NCBI GenBank assembly: GCA_037389465.1 | Contig: JAZARR010000032.1 | Coordinates: 2,232,001-2,296,000 of the forward strand | DNA from: Baylisascaris procyonis | Lineage: Eukaryota > Nematoda > Chromadorea > Rhabditida > Ascarididae | Reading direction: 5' to 3' | DNA: 64,000 nt | Part shown: in pieces, positions 40,401 through 53,985 of the stretch | Layout: every line of letters begins with the position of its first letter | Position numbering within the stretch: position 1 is the first letter of the stretch | Notes under the pieces: model-generated | Told to the model about the DNA's origin: nothing | What the model saw: the letters and a program-made list of their open reading frames with translations, nothing else | Database searches by the model: none | Position numbers and translations under genes: made by a program

Positions 40401-42840
40401 ACTGTAGATGAAAAGGTAAGCAAGAAAAAAAATGTGGCGAGAGGAAATTCGAAAAGCGAGCGAGGTTCTATAGAAACATCAAAGGCCTAAGCAAATTTAG
40501 CGGCAGGAAATCAACTATTTACGGCATAATGAAAACTTGCTGTAAATTGTGTGGATCTATAGCAACTATAATCGTCACCTGCAGTCCTATTATTAACTAA
40601 TGAAGAAACGCCTTGAAGAAATCATCGGAAAGATTCTAATTGATATTTCAAAGAATGCAAAAATGTGCACTCTCTCATGCTCAGAAATTTTTAGTGCGGT
40701 AAAACAAGCACGAATATATGAAATCAAACGTTCTCTCTCACTAGTTTCTCTACAAATTGAATGCGGAATATATAAACTCATAGGACAGTAATTCCAACGA
40801 TAAATGATTTATTAATCATTCGAATTGAGAATATTGCTGTGCGTTAAATAAAAAAGTGAAGAAAATTAGATTAGAATTGATGAAGGTTTTTCTTTAACGT
40901 TGTTATTATTATTTCTTGCCTTTATTTGATTACTCATTTCTTTGATAAATTATTCACTTATTTCTTCTTGTCAAGGCTTGCAATCGGTCATTTATTGTCA
41001 ATTAGTTAGTTCGCAAGCAATTTCATGTCGAATATTTGAAATTATTATAATAAGAAATCGGACAAACCTATTCGATGCTAATGGATGTCGAAGGCAATAA
41101 AGCGCAATTTTGAAGAATCGTTGGACGTTTCAAACGGATCGAAACGAATGACAAGTAGGGAAAATTACTTCACAGCAGTTGATTGGGTTAATTTGCTAGT
41201 TTTTTGCTACGGAAAGGATTTTCTCATTCGCATTTACCTACTCATATAAAGGATTTTCCAGCTTCATAAATCATTTCCACCTTTTCGAACTTCATACTCC
41301 CTTCATTCTCGTTCCCGTGGGACAAAAAAAAAGATCATGCAATAAATATGCATTTATTTCGGTAGAACATAAATTGATTTATTCCATTTCAAATAATCGA
41401 AAATCTTCGTTAGAAATGGTTTACACAGCTCATGTTTTATGTCTTTTTGTTCACTCTCTTGATTCAGTGTTACCACTAAGCGTTCTATTATGAATATTCT
41501 TTTTCCTCTCGTTTTCGCCGCAATTACTTGCTTCATTTTATTTTATTCGTATTACCATACAGTACATAATAGCGTTTTTTATGTTACCTTGTCATGAGCA
41601 CCTCACCTTTCATAAGGCAATCAAATCTTGCACGTTTCATGTCTTTTCTTTGTTGTTAAGGCAATTAAGCAATGCCGTAAAGAGTGTTGGTCGTTTAAGG
41701 TAATAAACTGTAATCACTGTTTGAGAAATTCGAAATCGGGAACAGAAAGTAACAGTAAGATTCAACTATAGCAATTGTAGCAACCAGCACGATCAACTCT
41801 AATAATCATCCAGAAGTCTTCTTTTGCTGTCGAATCTTTAGGAGTTGGCGAGCATTGTAAGCAGATCGAATGAACTAGTTGAGTTTGCATGGAGGTGATT
41901 GCTAATTATCTAATTCCTTATCGCTGTCATTGATCATTCAGGTTTTGTATTTTATGTCGTCCGACTAATATAATGCGTTTAAATTTGACAATTCGTGGAG
42001 CCATTTTCATAATCACTTAGGTAGTTGAGTAGACTAGTGAGAAGTCAAATATAGCTTTTGCATATAATTGATGCTTGAAAATTTAGAAATTTGAACGAAA
42101 CAGTCAGCTGCGTAGGGAATGATAGGTGAGCTATAAAACAATTCAGAAATAACCGTTCATATTAAAAGGCATTGCTAACTTTGAAGTTGATCGATAACAT
42201 TTATTTCTCTGCATATATTCTTTGGTTGGATCCCGATAAAATCGTTCGATGACGATAGTGGAGCATTATAATAAATCAACGTGATATTTATTGATAACAC
42301 AACGTACATGACAATATGTAGATAAATAAAGCATAGGAATAAAATAATGCGCAGCATCAATCTCCCGTTGAAACACTTTATTACATCTGAAAAGAAGTAA
42401 TCCATTTGCATTGATTTGGTGCCTCAAAATGACTATAGTGAAAATGAGGCCATGAAATATTTTTTTTTTCAGGACGTCAGAAAAATTTCAGTGAAAATAG
42501 CTAGCTGATTTTGTGGTAACAAATATTTCTTCCCTGATCGACTTTTTGCGAAAATATGTCAATATCCAGATTATAGCTGTGTTGCAAGCTTCAGCCTGCC
42601 TGTCTATAATTGTGCTGTACTCTCGAGTGAGGAGCTTATATTGAAAGCTGAAAAAAAAATGTTGTGCAATAAGAGAAGTTAAAGGTTAATTTTTTTAACC
42701 CTCAAACAAATTTTTTGAGGATTTCTAGTTGGAGTTAGATTCGCTGTACTATAGAGTGATCTCGTTAATCAAATCAACTACTGGACATGAATACTTCATT
42801 TGGAGTGTTACTGAAGGCTCTGCATCGTCATAAGCATAAA
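37411..42840. other. Gene-poor region
   Basis: A+T-rich with short frames on all strands. The only item of note is the perfect palindrome at 39039-39056. Confidence 0.35.
39039..39056. repeat. Perfect 18-bp palindrome
   Basis: CAATTCGCATGCGAATTG reads the same on both strands. Flanking gaaatttcg-like words on both sides suggest a larger degenerate dyad. Confidence 0.75.
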
Positions 42841-44616
42841 TTAGAGAAACCGCGCATTCATTGCGCCACTAATGAAAAGTGTGCAACAAGTGAATAAGAT
42901 TGCTCCAGATAGTTTCTCGGCAGCCGTTCCGCTCGTTGTGCTGGTTTCAGCTTTAGGAGTTTTTGCCGTTATATCCGCTGTTGTTCCACCTGAATAAGTA
43001 GCTATTTCCTTGACGAATGAACCAGAAAAAGTCAATGTATTCTCAGCTGGCGTTTTAAAACTGGCCCATTCCATATTTTGCAAGTACTGTAATGAAATTG
43101 GTCAAAAATCTATGCAGATGATGGCGGTATGCAGAAGAATATGGCGACAGCATGATGAAGAAGAGTGCAAATTTTCCTACATACTCGCGTGTGACGAACT
43201 TATTTCTAATGGAATATGTCAAGGATATGGTGATTAGTAAACAAAGATGGACGAAACTGACTTAAAAAATGCTTCGTGGCTCCGACCTACAAATTGCTCC
43301 GGAGCTCGATGAGTACAACCATTTGCCAAAAATGGCCTATTAATATATTTCGCTACTAACACAATAGAAAACAGCTCTTCTATAACAGTGATTTGTTGCT
43401 TTGCTTTCTGGCTATGTGATTTGTTGCTTTTGCTTTATCTATTGGTGAACATTTATATCAAAAATTTGCAAGGATTATCCTGAAAACTGCAGCCTTCATC
43501 CATGAATGATAACCACCCGACTTCATCACATCCCATCCTAGCGAATTATTTTATACGTGGAGCTTGCCGATCCGTGGTCCGTATAGTTCGTTATATTGAT
43601 AATTTTAACAAGTGAGTACTCCATCCACTAAAATTGGTATTTTAGTGAAGCTTTTTGAATTGTTTCAGATTTGAAAGAAACGCTATACCAGGCCTAAAAC
43701 GTCATCGCTCAAGCCCCGCATAACTAATTCTTCGGTTCCCATTCGCACAGAATTTCATTGAAAACTCTATAGCAGACCAAATACCGCTAGGTAAAATAGT
43801 TGTGGGAATAAATACTCATAATAAACATATCACAACACACCTATGATCAGATAGACGAAGGAATCGAATATATCTTTGTTGGCATTCATTGTTCATCTTT
43901 ATCAAAACTTATCAGAGAGGAATCTGTTAATACGTTAACAGTTGCTGTGAAAATCGAGGCAGCAAGAGGCTGTTTTAAATGAACCAAGCAATTTGCAGCA
44001 TTAGCTTTATTAGTGATGCGAAGCATTCATCTGAATCAACAAAAAACCCCATCTCTTAAATGATTATGTGAGTGCAATGCACATATTGTAGAAAATGAAG
44101 GTTTTGTAATTGAAGCCAATGAAATAATGCAATCAAATAAACTTTTGAGATCGAGTTAGATGAAACTTTGAAGAATAAAGCATATAAGGTATTCGATGAT
44201 AGATGCCGCTCTCAATCAAGTTCGCCATCATAGAAAGTTGATTATAGAGAATATTCGATTTCTTACAATCTTTTTGCAATATTTTATTGAATATGCAGTG
44301 AGAAATTAATCTTTTTTCAAATTGTAATGTTCTTATTTGTATCTCATGATGTATGTTGATAAAGTGCGCTCGTCTTTGAACCCATAAAACAACCTCCCCC
44401 CCCCCTTTCCATCTCATCCTATCACCAAACTAAACATTCTGCTTCTGTAAATGGCCACCTAATATCCTTTAGATTAATGCCGACGAAATATGAAGAGAAA
44501 TTGTTGGATGACTAAAGCATCTTACAGAAATCTTACCGGTCGTTAGACCTTGTGTAGAGTAACACGATTTTGTGGTAAACATCATCAAACCAAGTACAAG
44601 AAGAATTAGTCGCATC
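42841..44616 (-). CDS. Possible GPI-anchored surface protein (first and last exons only)
   Basis: Two compatible ends of a minus-strand gene are visible. The first exon, 44616-44537, starts MRLILLVLGLMMFTTKSCYS, a clear signal peptide, and ends at donor gtaaga (phase 2). The last exon, 43086-42841, follows acceptor tttcattacag and encodes 81 residues. It has a Thr/Ala/Ser-rich stalk (TTADITAKTPKAETSTTSG) and a hydrophobic C-terminal tail (LSGAILFTCCTLFIS) ending in MNARFL, the layout of a GPI-attachment signal or a tail anchor. Intermediate exons with the cysteine-rich ectodomain usual in such proteins were not identified, so the two exons may belong to different genes. A cysteine-containing open frame lies on the opposite strand (43010-43237). 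Confidence 0.35.
43502..43723 (+). CDS. 54-residue basic protein, two exons
   Basis: ATG at 43502 lies nine bases after an acceptor-like aaaactgcag, as in a trans-spliced mRNA. Exon 1, 43502-43611, ends phase 2 at a consensus donor gtgagt. Exon 2, 43669-43723, follows tgtttcag and ends in TAA. The 57-base intron joins in frame. The product starts MNDNHPTSSHPILANYF and continues GACRSVVRIVRYIDNFNKFE, then a basic tail GLKRHRSS. Arg-rich, with no signal peptide. It lies inside the span of the possible minus-strand surface-protein gene. No family recognised. Confidence 0.45.
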
Positions 44617-47600
44617 GCCTCTTGCAAACACTTCTTTAAAGCTGCAAATGAACACTTTAGGTCGGATATAAGCATTAACATATGTTCCTGTGAATGACGA
44701 CTAGGAGTATTGAGGAAAATGAATCATCGATCATATTCATGGTCCGATTTTCACAACGCGTCTTCCCTAATCTCTTTGCATCAAATATCTATAATTCATC
44801 AGCGGAAGTGAAAGTTCACCTCAAGATTTCTGCTGGTCGATGAAAGCGAGCAATAAGTTTTGCAGCCCTGTTTTCAAAAAAATCCAAGACAGTGCCGAAA
44901 AATTCATCCATATGCTACCGCACTCCACTGGGCCTCTTCCACTGCCAAGACAGGGAAAGGGAATGGTTCTGGGTGGGTCCCTCGGTTAGGCTAGAAGAAT
45001 GCGATGAATTTCGAAAATTGTAAGCCATGAGATGTTGTAGGAAAAGCCTGGTGAATAGAGAATTTGATGTATCTTTCTGGTCTGCTGCTATTTTACAAAT
45101 AGCATATCCATAGAGCTGCTTTGATTTCAAGAATGACGCCAAATTTTCGCTATCCCATAGCGGAATGGTTTTTGCGCTACTGTTTAATTTTTTTTTTCCA
45201 CGGTAGATCACCAATTTATCGTGTTGTCTACTCAATTTTTTTTTGCACGTAACATTACAACGGCTATATTCTCCCTCATTGAATTAACGGTGCTATAAAT
45301 TCTTCAGTATTTTTAAAATGTCTTCGACGATCGAAGAAAGACGGAAAAAGAAATTCGCACATCGAGCCATATTTCCTTCTAGACTTTATAGAATTATTAT
45401 ACAGTACAGTCCACAAAGAATTATACAGTACGTCGTTCTGGATGAGCAAAAGAAGAGTTCACCTCTTTTTTCATCACTCATGGTAGCATGAAGAATTTTA
45501 TTTATCATAAACGAAGCGAGTTACATTTCAAGAGTTATTCCGACCGCTTTCTTTCTTTTGGCTATCCAGTTTGCGAGAAATCAGTTACCGTAGTATATGC
45601 ACGTTAAACGTGTGCAGTGGCTAGGAAGTATAGAAGAAAGTCTCAACATCAAATCGGCGAAAAGCTGCGCAGCAAGAAAAAGCTACTTTTTTTTCCAAGT
45701 AAACGCCAATAAAAATAAACTAAGTCCTCATTTTCTCTTCTAAAGTTGATTGGATTCGAATGGAAAGCTTTCCAAAAAAAAAAAAAAAAAACAGCGCTTT
45801 TTTGAGAGAGGACCACCAGATATTGATGGATCTCTACTCGTTCCTGAATCGATCAAAAGTGAACTTCGCCTCAGTGCCAGTAGATAGTTCATGGTAAGTA
45901 TAACTGCTATAAATTTTAATCCACGATACTGCTGTGGGCATTGTTTTTCTCTGTAAAATAAGAGAACCGCGCATACCTCATATGGAAATATCTCAACTAC
46001 TATTACCTGAAATGTGTCGAAAATAAACGTATGAGAAAATCGAGCAAAGAAATGAATGTAAATTTCTCATATAGCATTGAACGATGCCAACAGAAAATGT
46101 TTCATCGCTTAGTGAACATGAATTGAAGCTTTTATAATGGACGCTATTGAAAATGTTATGGGTTAATGAGTCATTCTTAAGCGATGAATGCTAACAGTGA
46201 ATCAAACGTTGTTTCTAAGTGGTCATGATGAAATTTTAATGTCACATTGTATTCACTTCACTAATTTTGACAAAACGATTTGCAATGTTTTCGAGTGGAG
46301 GGAGATTATTTTTTATCTCAATATTATTGAGAACTTTGAGTCGATTGAAGACGGTGCAACATTTCTAAACGAGCAACAATAGCAAGTAAAGTAAACTTAA
46401 ATCGTTTTCCGTAATAAATGAACTGCCGATATCGAATAGGAATTTACTTACTGAAATAAGAATATTACGATGTTTTTCAAAAAAAAAAAAAAAAATCGGC
46501 TAATGATATAGTTGTAAAATCAAAACGAATAAATGCAAGATGATAGAAGCAATTATATGCGCTTATGGCAAATATCATGAAATGAAATAAAATGTTACGA
46601 AAAAGATGATGAAAAAAATAAAAGCAGCAATTTGATTTTGTAAAGAATACATCTGAAAGTGTTTTTTAACGGCATAAAAATTCATGAATTTCAAAAATCG
46701 CAACGGAAGAGCTAACGAAACGCAAATAAACGCTTTCAGACGGAAATTGCTAACGTCACATCGTCTTTGTCGCCACTTCGACAATAAAATGCTTCACGTT
46801 CATGTCGATAGGAACTTCATCTGCATCAAAGAATTTGTTATGAGAGAGAAAATTTCACGACGGTTTATAATATTCACCAATACTCATCATATATTGCGGC
46901 TAATGCGGAATACGCATTTGAGACTTCTATAGTTTATGCTGACGCCCTCTGAAGGAAATAATTTCGTGAAACCAGGCAAAACTAATGGAGAACCAGATTC
47001 GAAAAAGCTGCTTTGGTCGGATGCTATGACTAGTTCAATCCAGCAGTGCTTACTCGTTGATGAGTTGGATGTGCAAGGAAACAAATAAATGCACGCATAA
47101 ATGTGACCTCATAAATACATCAGTTTTTCATTATTATCAGGTATCCTTGGTGGATACCTTTTGCTAGCTTTGACTCCAGTGGAAAAAGCAACTGTTTCCA
47201 TCCAGTCTAATCTTCCTTTCGGTACTTCCACATAGAGGAGCACAGTGCTTGCCAAAGCAAATAACGTGCTGAGTATTTAAGGAACTGCTAACCTAAATGG
47301 TGCACGTCACAAAAATGAGTCACAGTGGCTGGAACAACATTTCGTTTTCATTTCAACGAATCACGCCAACCACTCGTATTAGTGAGGAAACTTTTCGGAA
47401 CAGCTAGCATATTGTTTCAGCGGAACTCGCACGATACGTTGTCCCCACATTTACTTAAAAAATCAATCGTCAGTTAGGAAAAAAAGTAGAATACATCGAA
47501 TGCTTTTCTAATAATTTAAGTGGTCCAATTGCTCGTACTGATAATCCATGAAAAAATTTTCCTTTATTTGAAAATATGAATTACACCACACCGAATATTA

Positions 47601-47801
47601 TTTACGTGTAAAATTAATGCCGAAACGGTGCAGAATGCATGCAATTTTTTCTAACTGCAAAATCGGTGAACCGGAATATTTTTCAGAGTTGATCGATCGA
47701 ACACTGTGGTATATAGCGTCGGAATCGGATTCCAACTGCTTAGGAATTTTACGTGCACAGTTTTCGTATTCACCGAGTGGAATCTACCGCATAGTTGGAG
47801 A
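44617..47801. other. No gene recognised
   Basis: A+T-rich with two poly(A) runs (near 45774-45791 and 46480-46495). The minus frame 45235-44915 (106 codons) has no splice or homology support. Confidence 0.35.
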
Positions 47802-47896
<95 letters not shown>

Positions 47897-48029
47897 GCAC
47901 ACACACACGCGCACACACACACGCGCACACACACGCGCACACACACACGCGCACACACACACGCGCACACACGCGCACACACACACGCGCACACACACAC
48001 GCGCACACACGCGCACACACACACACGCG

Positions 48030-48061
<32 letters not shown>

Positions 48062-48074
48062 TGCACACACACAC
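47802..48074. repeat. (CA)n microsatellite with interspersed CGCG
   Basis: About 270 bases of alternating purine and pyrimidine. The left third is pure CA; from about 47894 to 48055, CGCG steps recur between short CA runs. All long frames through it on both strands are artefacts. Confidence 0.97.
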
Positions 48075-51000
48075 TCTTTCGGAGACCGGAAGAGTTGGTA
48101 TTTTCTATTTGCGTTCAACATATCAATTAGTTTGCCGAACCATCAAGAAATAATAAAACACACATGACATTGCGCTCATAATTCGCCTAATCCAACGTCT
48201 CCAACGGCTCCGTAGAAAAATTTTTGTTCCTTTTTATCATTCGATTAGTCAGCTGTCATAGAATTTTAAAAAATGTCTGATTACAAAGTGCATAATAATT
48301 TGTTCTTGGACGTTGTCATGTTTTCAGGTTTCTTTTCATACCCACTGGATGCACTTATTCTTTTTTTTCAGCGATCTTTCCCCTTATTGTTGCTTGCATG
48401 CTGCTGCTTCTTCGGAAGCTTTTATATTTTCCATTTATTTACGTAAACAAACGATTCATTTATTCATTTAAGTTGCGTCAAGCTTTTTTCGAGTCAGTGA
48501 AGGAACAATGGTCAGGATGAAAGGCCATCCGATGACGCACATTTTAATCGTTCAATTCCACATCATCAAGGTTCAGTTGGTGCGAAGTTGAAACTCGAGG
48601 AGAGATAATAAGATACACACAAATAGCAATGCGCAGGCATGGAGCCACCACATTGTGCTCCCCACACCGAAATTCGCAAATTGGTATGGCAGCATTAAGA
48701 ATGCTTATAATTCACATTTTCTCACCGAATCGTGCGGTCGTGCTAACTATCTATATCACCTGCAGCATAAGTGTTCAATTGGAAGTTCCTCCCCGTGCGA
48801 TTAGGAAATCTTCGTTTACAAGGTGCACTAACTCCATGCGTCTGTGCAAGTCCGTACTTCTTCAAAGGTCTGTGCATATTCAAAAGCATACGTGTGCGGA
48901 TGTATGTGCGTTCATCTGCCAGAGCACGTGTAGATGTGCAGTTGTGTATGTGTGTAAGTGGTATGTGCTTGTGTTCGCTAGTAATGCGCACTCAATGGTT
49001 TCAAGGAACTAGAAGAGCGAGTGTGTGTTTTTAGTAGAATATACTTGATAGGCAAGCCTCCCGCAATAGCGTCAAACCTGTCGCGATGACGACGACAATA
49101 ATAGTTCTGACTTTTAAAAATGCCTAAAAATTTATATAGAATTTGAATCGACATGATCGCATTCCGTATCGCTTTAGCCGGTCAAGAAGTTTATCACTCT
49201 AGACGATCTTTTCTAGTAATGGTTAATAAATACAACAGTGAGAGGTCACTGTGCTGTGGCCTTATTGATCCCTTCTATGAAATCGGTCGACTTTTCACGA
49301 TCGATTAGATGCGATGAGTTGTAATAGTAATGAGGATAGCATGCCGTCCTATCTTACAGATGTCGCCCAACAAAATTATTTGCCATGATCCTTACAAATC
49401 ATGAGCACTGAACGGGTAGACAGGTATGAACGGGTAGACCTGCTGCATTTTGTAAATACTTATAGGTGGGCAGCCACATTTTGCTTCACAGTGGTTGCTA
49501 TAACCTATTAGGAAGCCCAATGTTACAATTTTTAAGCGAGATTCGCTTTCTTCCCTCTTCCCCTTCAATAGGTTAGACGAAAATTAGTCAAGGAAAATGG
49601 TTCATGCACCGAGTAACCGCTCGCTTAAGAAGAGATTAATTAAAAAGAGTTTCAGGCATCGAGCAATAGCTTTCTTAAATTGCATCTAAACGAATCGCTT
49701 CTATATTCACCATTCAGCAGATAAGCGGCAACTGTACTTGGTGATCTATAAACATTGATTTGTTAATTGAATACCTCTCCTTGGTTTTTATTTCACGTAC
49801 TAAATGTGAATGTGTAAACATCGTGACATATAAACGTTTCCATTCAGTTGAATTCATATGGTATTTGAAATCTACGAATATAAACCACTTACAGATGTTA
49901 AATAACGATCCAAGAAACAAAGATTTGAAACCTAATTTTCGCAAAAAAAAAATCCAAGTAATAAGAAAAAAGCTTTCAATAGTTGTTTTTATCTCTAGTG
50001 AATTTTTATTGCTGAGAAGTTAATTATGTCTCGATGCGAAGAAATAAATCGCTCGTTTGAATATTTTAATGCTCAGGTTAGTAGATATTGATAATGAAGA
50101 GTGCTCGTTTTGTGGTTCTGATTGTGTTACATGTGAATTAAAAGATGTTTGTTGAGAGAAAAGTATTTACTTTCCGAAATATTATATTAATGTTGTGCCA
50201 TCTTCTCACCAACGATCATTCATATTCGACTCGTTTTTACTGGAAATAATTTCATATTTCTTTATGCTACAATTTTACATCAATAATATTTTATTGAAGA
50301 ATTCGTCTTCTAGGTTCATAATCAGTGTCAACCCTTATACGATTTATTATCTAATATAACATATGTTTTTGTTAAAATGTACATCTGCTACGCCATTTAC
50401 ACATTACTTTGTGGTTGCATGGTTTCGATAATTCCACATTTTTGCAACGAAGACTAAGCAAATATTGCGATAGTATGAGTACAGAGGACTTTTAGATGAA
50501 GAATCCTATTTCTGCCGTTGGCAAATTGAAAGTTGCGAATTTGAAAGCTGCATCTTTATTGCGTATAATTTACACCCAACGTATTTAACTGATTCTAATT
50601 GATTATATCGTTCTCACGCTCAACAAAGACTGCGCAGAATTTGCACTGCGTTAAGTGTGCTAGTGGATTTTGTTGCCTACAAATTATCAATAAAAGCATG
50701 AGCTTGGGAATGTTTCCTCGAATCCTGACATTGTTTTTTAAATTTTCGACTTGAAGATTTTTCGACAATTTTGCATCGTAATTTCTTTTTTTAGTAGTTA
50801 ATGACCCATTGATATATTAAAAATTATCGCTTCAACATCAAAACGAGGAAAAAATTAACATATATTTTATTGTTCGAAAATTCTATTAAAGATATTTTCT
50901 TAGCGGAAAGTCAATGCAACAGTGAGTGTCAGTATGTTATTATCTAGCTATGAATCGATGTCGGCTTTTGCAAAAACACAGCAACGTTTGATTATGATGA

Positions 51001-51637
51001 ATGAATAAGAGTGCTACAATTACGGATACGATGCATTGCCAACGATTAGGTGTTAGCAGATATCTGAGTGTCGTGAAATGGGAATGTGGTTGCAGCGAAA
51101 TGCGAAAGTCGACGAATAACGGAACAAAAGCAGTTCGATAAATGTGATGATGCAATATTAGATAAGTTGTAATAAAAGTCATGAACTCTGATTGCTTGAT
51201 TTTTAATCCATTTGTCGGTTATATTAAGTAATTTAAGAGTTGGTAGTTTTTTTTTTTTTTTAGGGAACACACCTCAATGTTTCTACGATAATGCATTCCT
51301 TTCGAGCGCTCGACGCTTTACGAAAAAATCGCTTTCAGTGATCACATAAGATTGATTTATTTTCTAAGCAGTGGTCGCAGTTTTGCTTGTTTTTTCGTCA
51401 TGCTGTGATTTTGAATCATCGATTTTCTTTTACCTCGCGGACAGGTGTAATTGATCTCTTTTTCCGTCATTTCGATATGAACTCCAGAAAATTCTTTCAT
51501 TGCTCTTTGGTTCGTTTTTTTTCTCGTCAATATGGCCACTAATGTAAACTTCATAATAATGTATGTCATGTTAATGATGATGTATCCGGCTTAACCTGAA
51601 TAGGCAACCACTCCTCGAAGGTATAAGCGATGGTCGT
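48075..51637. other. No gene recognised
   Basis: Includes a degenerate TG-rich stretch (about 48880-49040) that produces spurious frames. Otherwise A+T-rich. Confidence 0.35.
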
Positions 51638-51791
51638 AGATTAGGAATCTTGCCCTGAAATCGCTCTGGAAGAAGACAAAGATGCACGCTATTCAAAAGA
51701 AACATTGCGAGGGCAAGCCGGCTGGAGCACTAACGATGTTAGTGGGAGCGACACGCAAGAAGAAAGGAGTTTCCCGATCGGGCAGATAGGC
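51638..51791 (+). other. Candidate terminal exon, Lys-rich
   Basis: After an acceptor-like tggtcgtag, one plus frame reads NLALKSLWKKTKMHAIQKKH, then GATRKKKGVSRSGR and TAG. A second plus frame is also open with an acidic reading, so strand and frame are unsure. It is a local G+C-richer patch. No family recognised. Confidence 0.18.
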
Positions 51792-53082
51792 TTCAGCTGA
51801 GACAAAAAAAGTTTTGAAGAAGAAAAGCAAAATCAGCCCTCATAATGAGGGGAGGTGGTCTGTTGCCACATGGAGGGATGTGGGAAGAAGTTGACGTGCT
51901 GAAGCTCATGCAAAGCATCAAGCACAAATGTACAATAACAGGAAATCACACTTTGCTGTGATTCTGTTCGGAAAATCGCCATCTTGGCGATGCTGCATTC
52001 AGCCAGGACGTGTGCTTCAATTTCAAAAAAAAAATCCCATTCATCCAACAGTTGAAATCATTGCAGCGTTACTACTCGTAATCCCCTTCCCATAAGAAGC
52101 TGGTGACGTCATCGGACAATGTGGTGCAAATTGTTTCCCGAATAAGGTGCTTATACCAACGGTTATAGTCGCCGAATCAGGCGTTGCCTCTTTCTCTTGC
52201 TGGAAAAGCTGAGATTAGCGTTATTAAACGGTCTCGTTTTGGAAACTTGTATTGTGGGATCAAAGACCACGTCCGGAAATCAAAAATATAACGAGCAATA
52301 TGTACTTATAAACGGCTCATACATAGCTCTGCGCATGTTAGAAAATTGCTGCAGCATCCAAGATATCAAGCCGTAGCTGCGTTGGCTTAGGGATTCACAC
52401 GTAGCAAGCGAATACTGTTTAGGTCCCTCTGTACGATGCAATAAAATGCAGCCCAGACTTACTGTTTAGAGCTAAAATCCTAAGCTACTCTTTGAATGGG
52501 TTTCAAGCAAAGGAAAAAATGCTTGTAATTAAACGGCAAAGTCAGGATCGTCTCAATCAACCTTAAAGATCGTTGCAAAGTCAGTGATAATTTTGTGGGC
52601 TAAATTTTCAGAATTTTTCACTATTGTTGAATGATCTCCAATCATTGTGACTGAAGCGATACACTAAGATAGCATGTATTGCATTCTTCAGTTGTGATTT
52701 TTTGCTTTGCGGATGTTCACAGTGTGCTCAAATTCCAAGAAAAAAGTCGACACAATGTTCCTTGATGTAACTATGATCAATAAGCGCTTCAAAAATTCAA
52801 CAAAAAACTATACACATAAAGAGCAATGCGATTTGACATCGACGTTTTTTTTTTTTCTTACCATAACGAATCAAAAATTTCTAAGCAGTCATCAATAAAT
52901 TATGTGATCAATAAGCCAATGAAGGTAACCGATTACGTTTCAATGATGAGTGGTTTAAAAAAAACAAAACAAAAACAATTCATGATTGTTTCCTACCTGC
53001 TTTTCGTGCTGTTGTTTCTTGCGTTGTTCATCGCAATTTCTCTTTAAGATGATTGAAAAAAAAAACATTCAACCAAGGTCGC
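51792..53082. other. No gene recognised
   Basis: A short G+C-richer patch near 52090-52200 contains a perfect TGACGTCA (CRE-type) octamer. A plus frame ending at 53047 has a hydrophobic C-terminus (YLLFVLLFLALFIAI) and could be a tail-anchored peptide but has no clear exon structure. Confidence 0.3.
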
Positions 53083-53985
53083 TCATTGAATTTCGTTCAA
53101 TTCATCGTAGATACGGCCTTTGCTCTTTGTGATCTTAATTTGTGATATAAACTTTAGAACTCCTACGGCTACAGTGCTATGTAATAAAATGTTTTTTGTT
53201 TTTTTTTTTTTAAATATTTGTTGAGCATAACGAGAAAAAAGCCATTTTGGCTGTCCAAAGCAAAAACCTGTTGCAGCAGTAACCGATTTGCGTAAAAAAG
53301 TTTGGAGAACACTTTTCTTCAAACTAACTTATATATTTTGCTCATCGCATTAACTGAACAATTCAAAAACTCAATCAGTAATATTGATTTTTTTTTTTGA
53401 AAAGAAATGCAAATTCCTAGAGCGATACTTATGAAGGTAACAAAAAGATTCGATAGCCACAGAAAGGTGGAACATCGCTAATTATCTGAAGGTCAGTACG
53501 AAGATGCAAACCACCAACTGATACAATGCTACATCAGAACGATCTTTGCGATCGAAAATCCGTCATTTTTATTCCAGTTACCGCAACTCGATAAAACCAT
53601 ACAAAAGGAAAAAAAAACGAAAGAATAAATCGGGAACAACCCATTTGTGACTGGAACATTTTCAACTTGGTTTTTTTTGGTCATGTGAACAAAAGCCATC
53701 AATTATTTATAGGTTTTTCGCATAGACGATCGCTGCCGACTTCTTACAAACCACTATGTTTATTGCCGTTGAGATAGCATAGTGCGTTTCTTTCAGCGGT
53801 GCTTTCGAGACAATCGTATTTCAATGAACGCCGTGGTTCCTACGATTTATGGCAATAGGCATCCACATAGGGCACTATGGTAGGTACAGGAAACTGATAT
53901 GGAATCTGAAAATGGTTCAGGCAAGTAGGACAGATATACCTTAACGAAGGTTGAAGAGACACGTTGATGCTTTTCCACGATAGAA

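Noticed and set aside
44915..45235. 106-codon minus-strand frame
   Set aside because: Length within chance expectation, no start context, splice site or motif.
47617..48167. Open frames of 96-178 codons on both strands
   Set aside because: They are translations of the CA microsatellite (His-Thr or Cys-Val repeats) and are open in every frame for that reason.
48629..49034. 127-codon plus frame and its antisense partners
   Set aside because: Driven by a degenerate TG-rich stretch; open on both strands with no exon boundaries.
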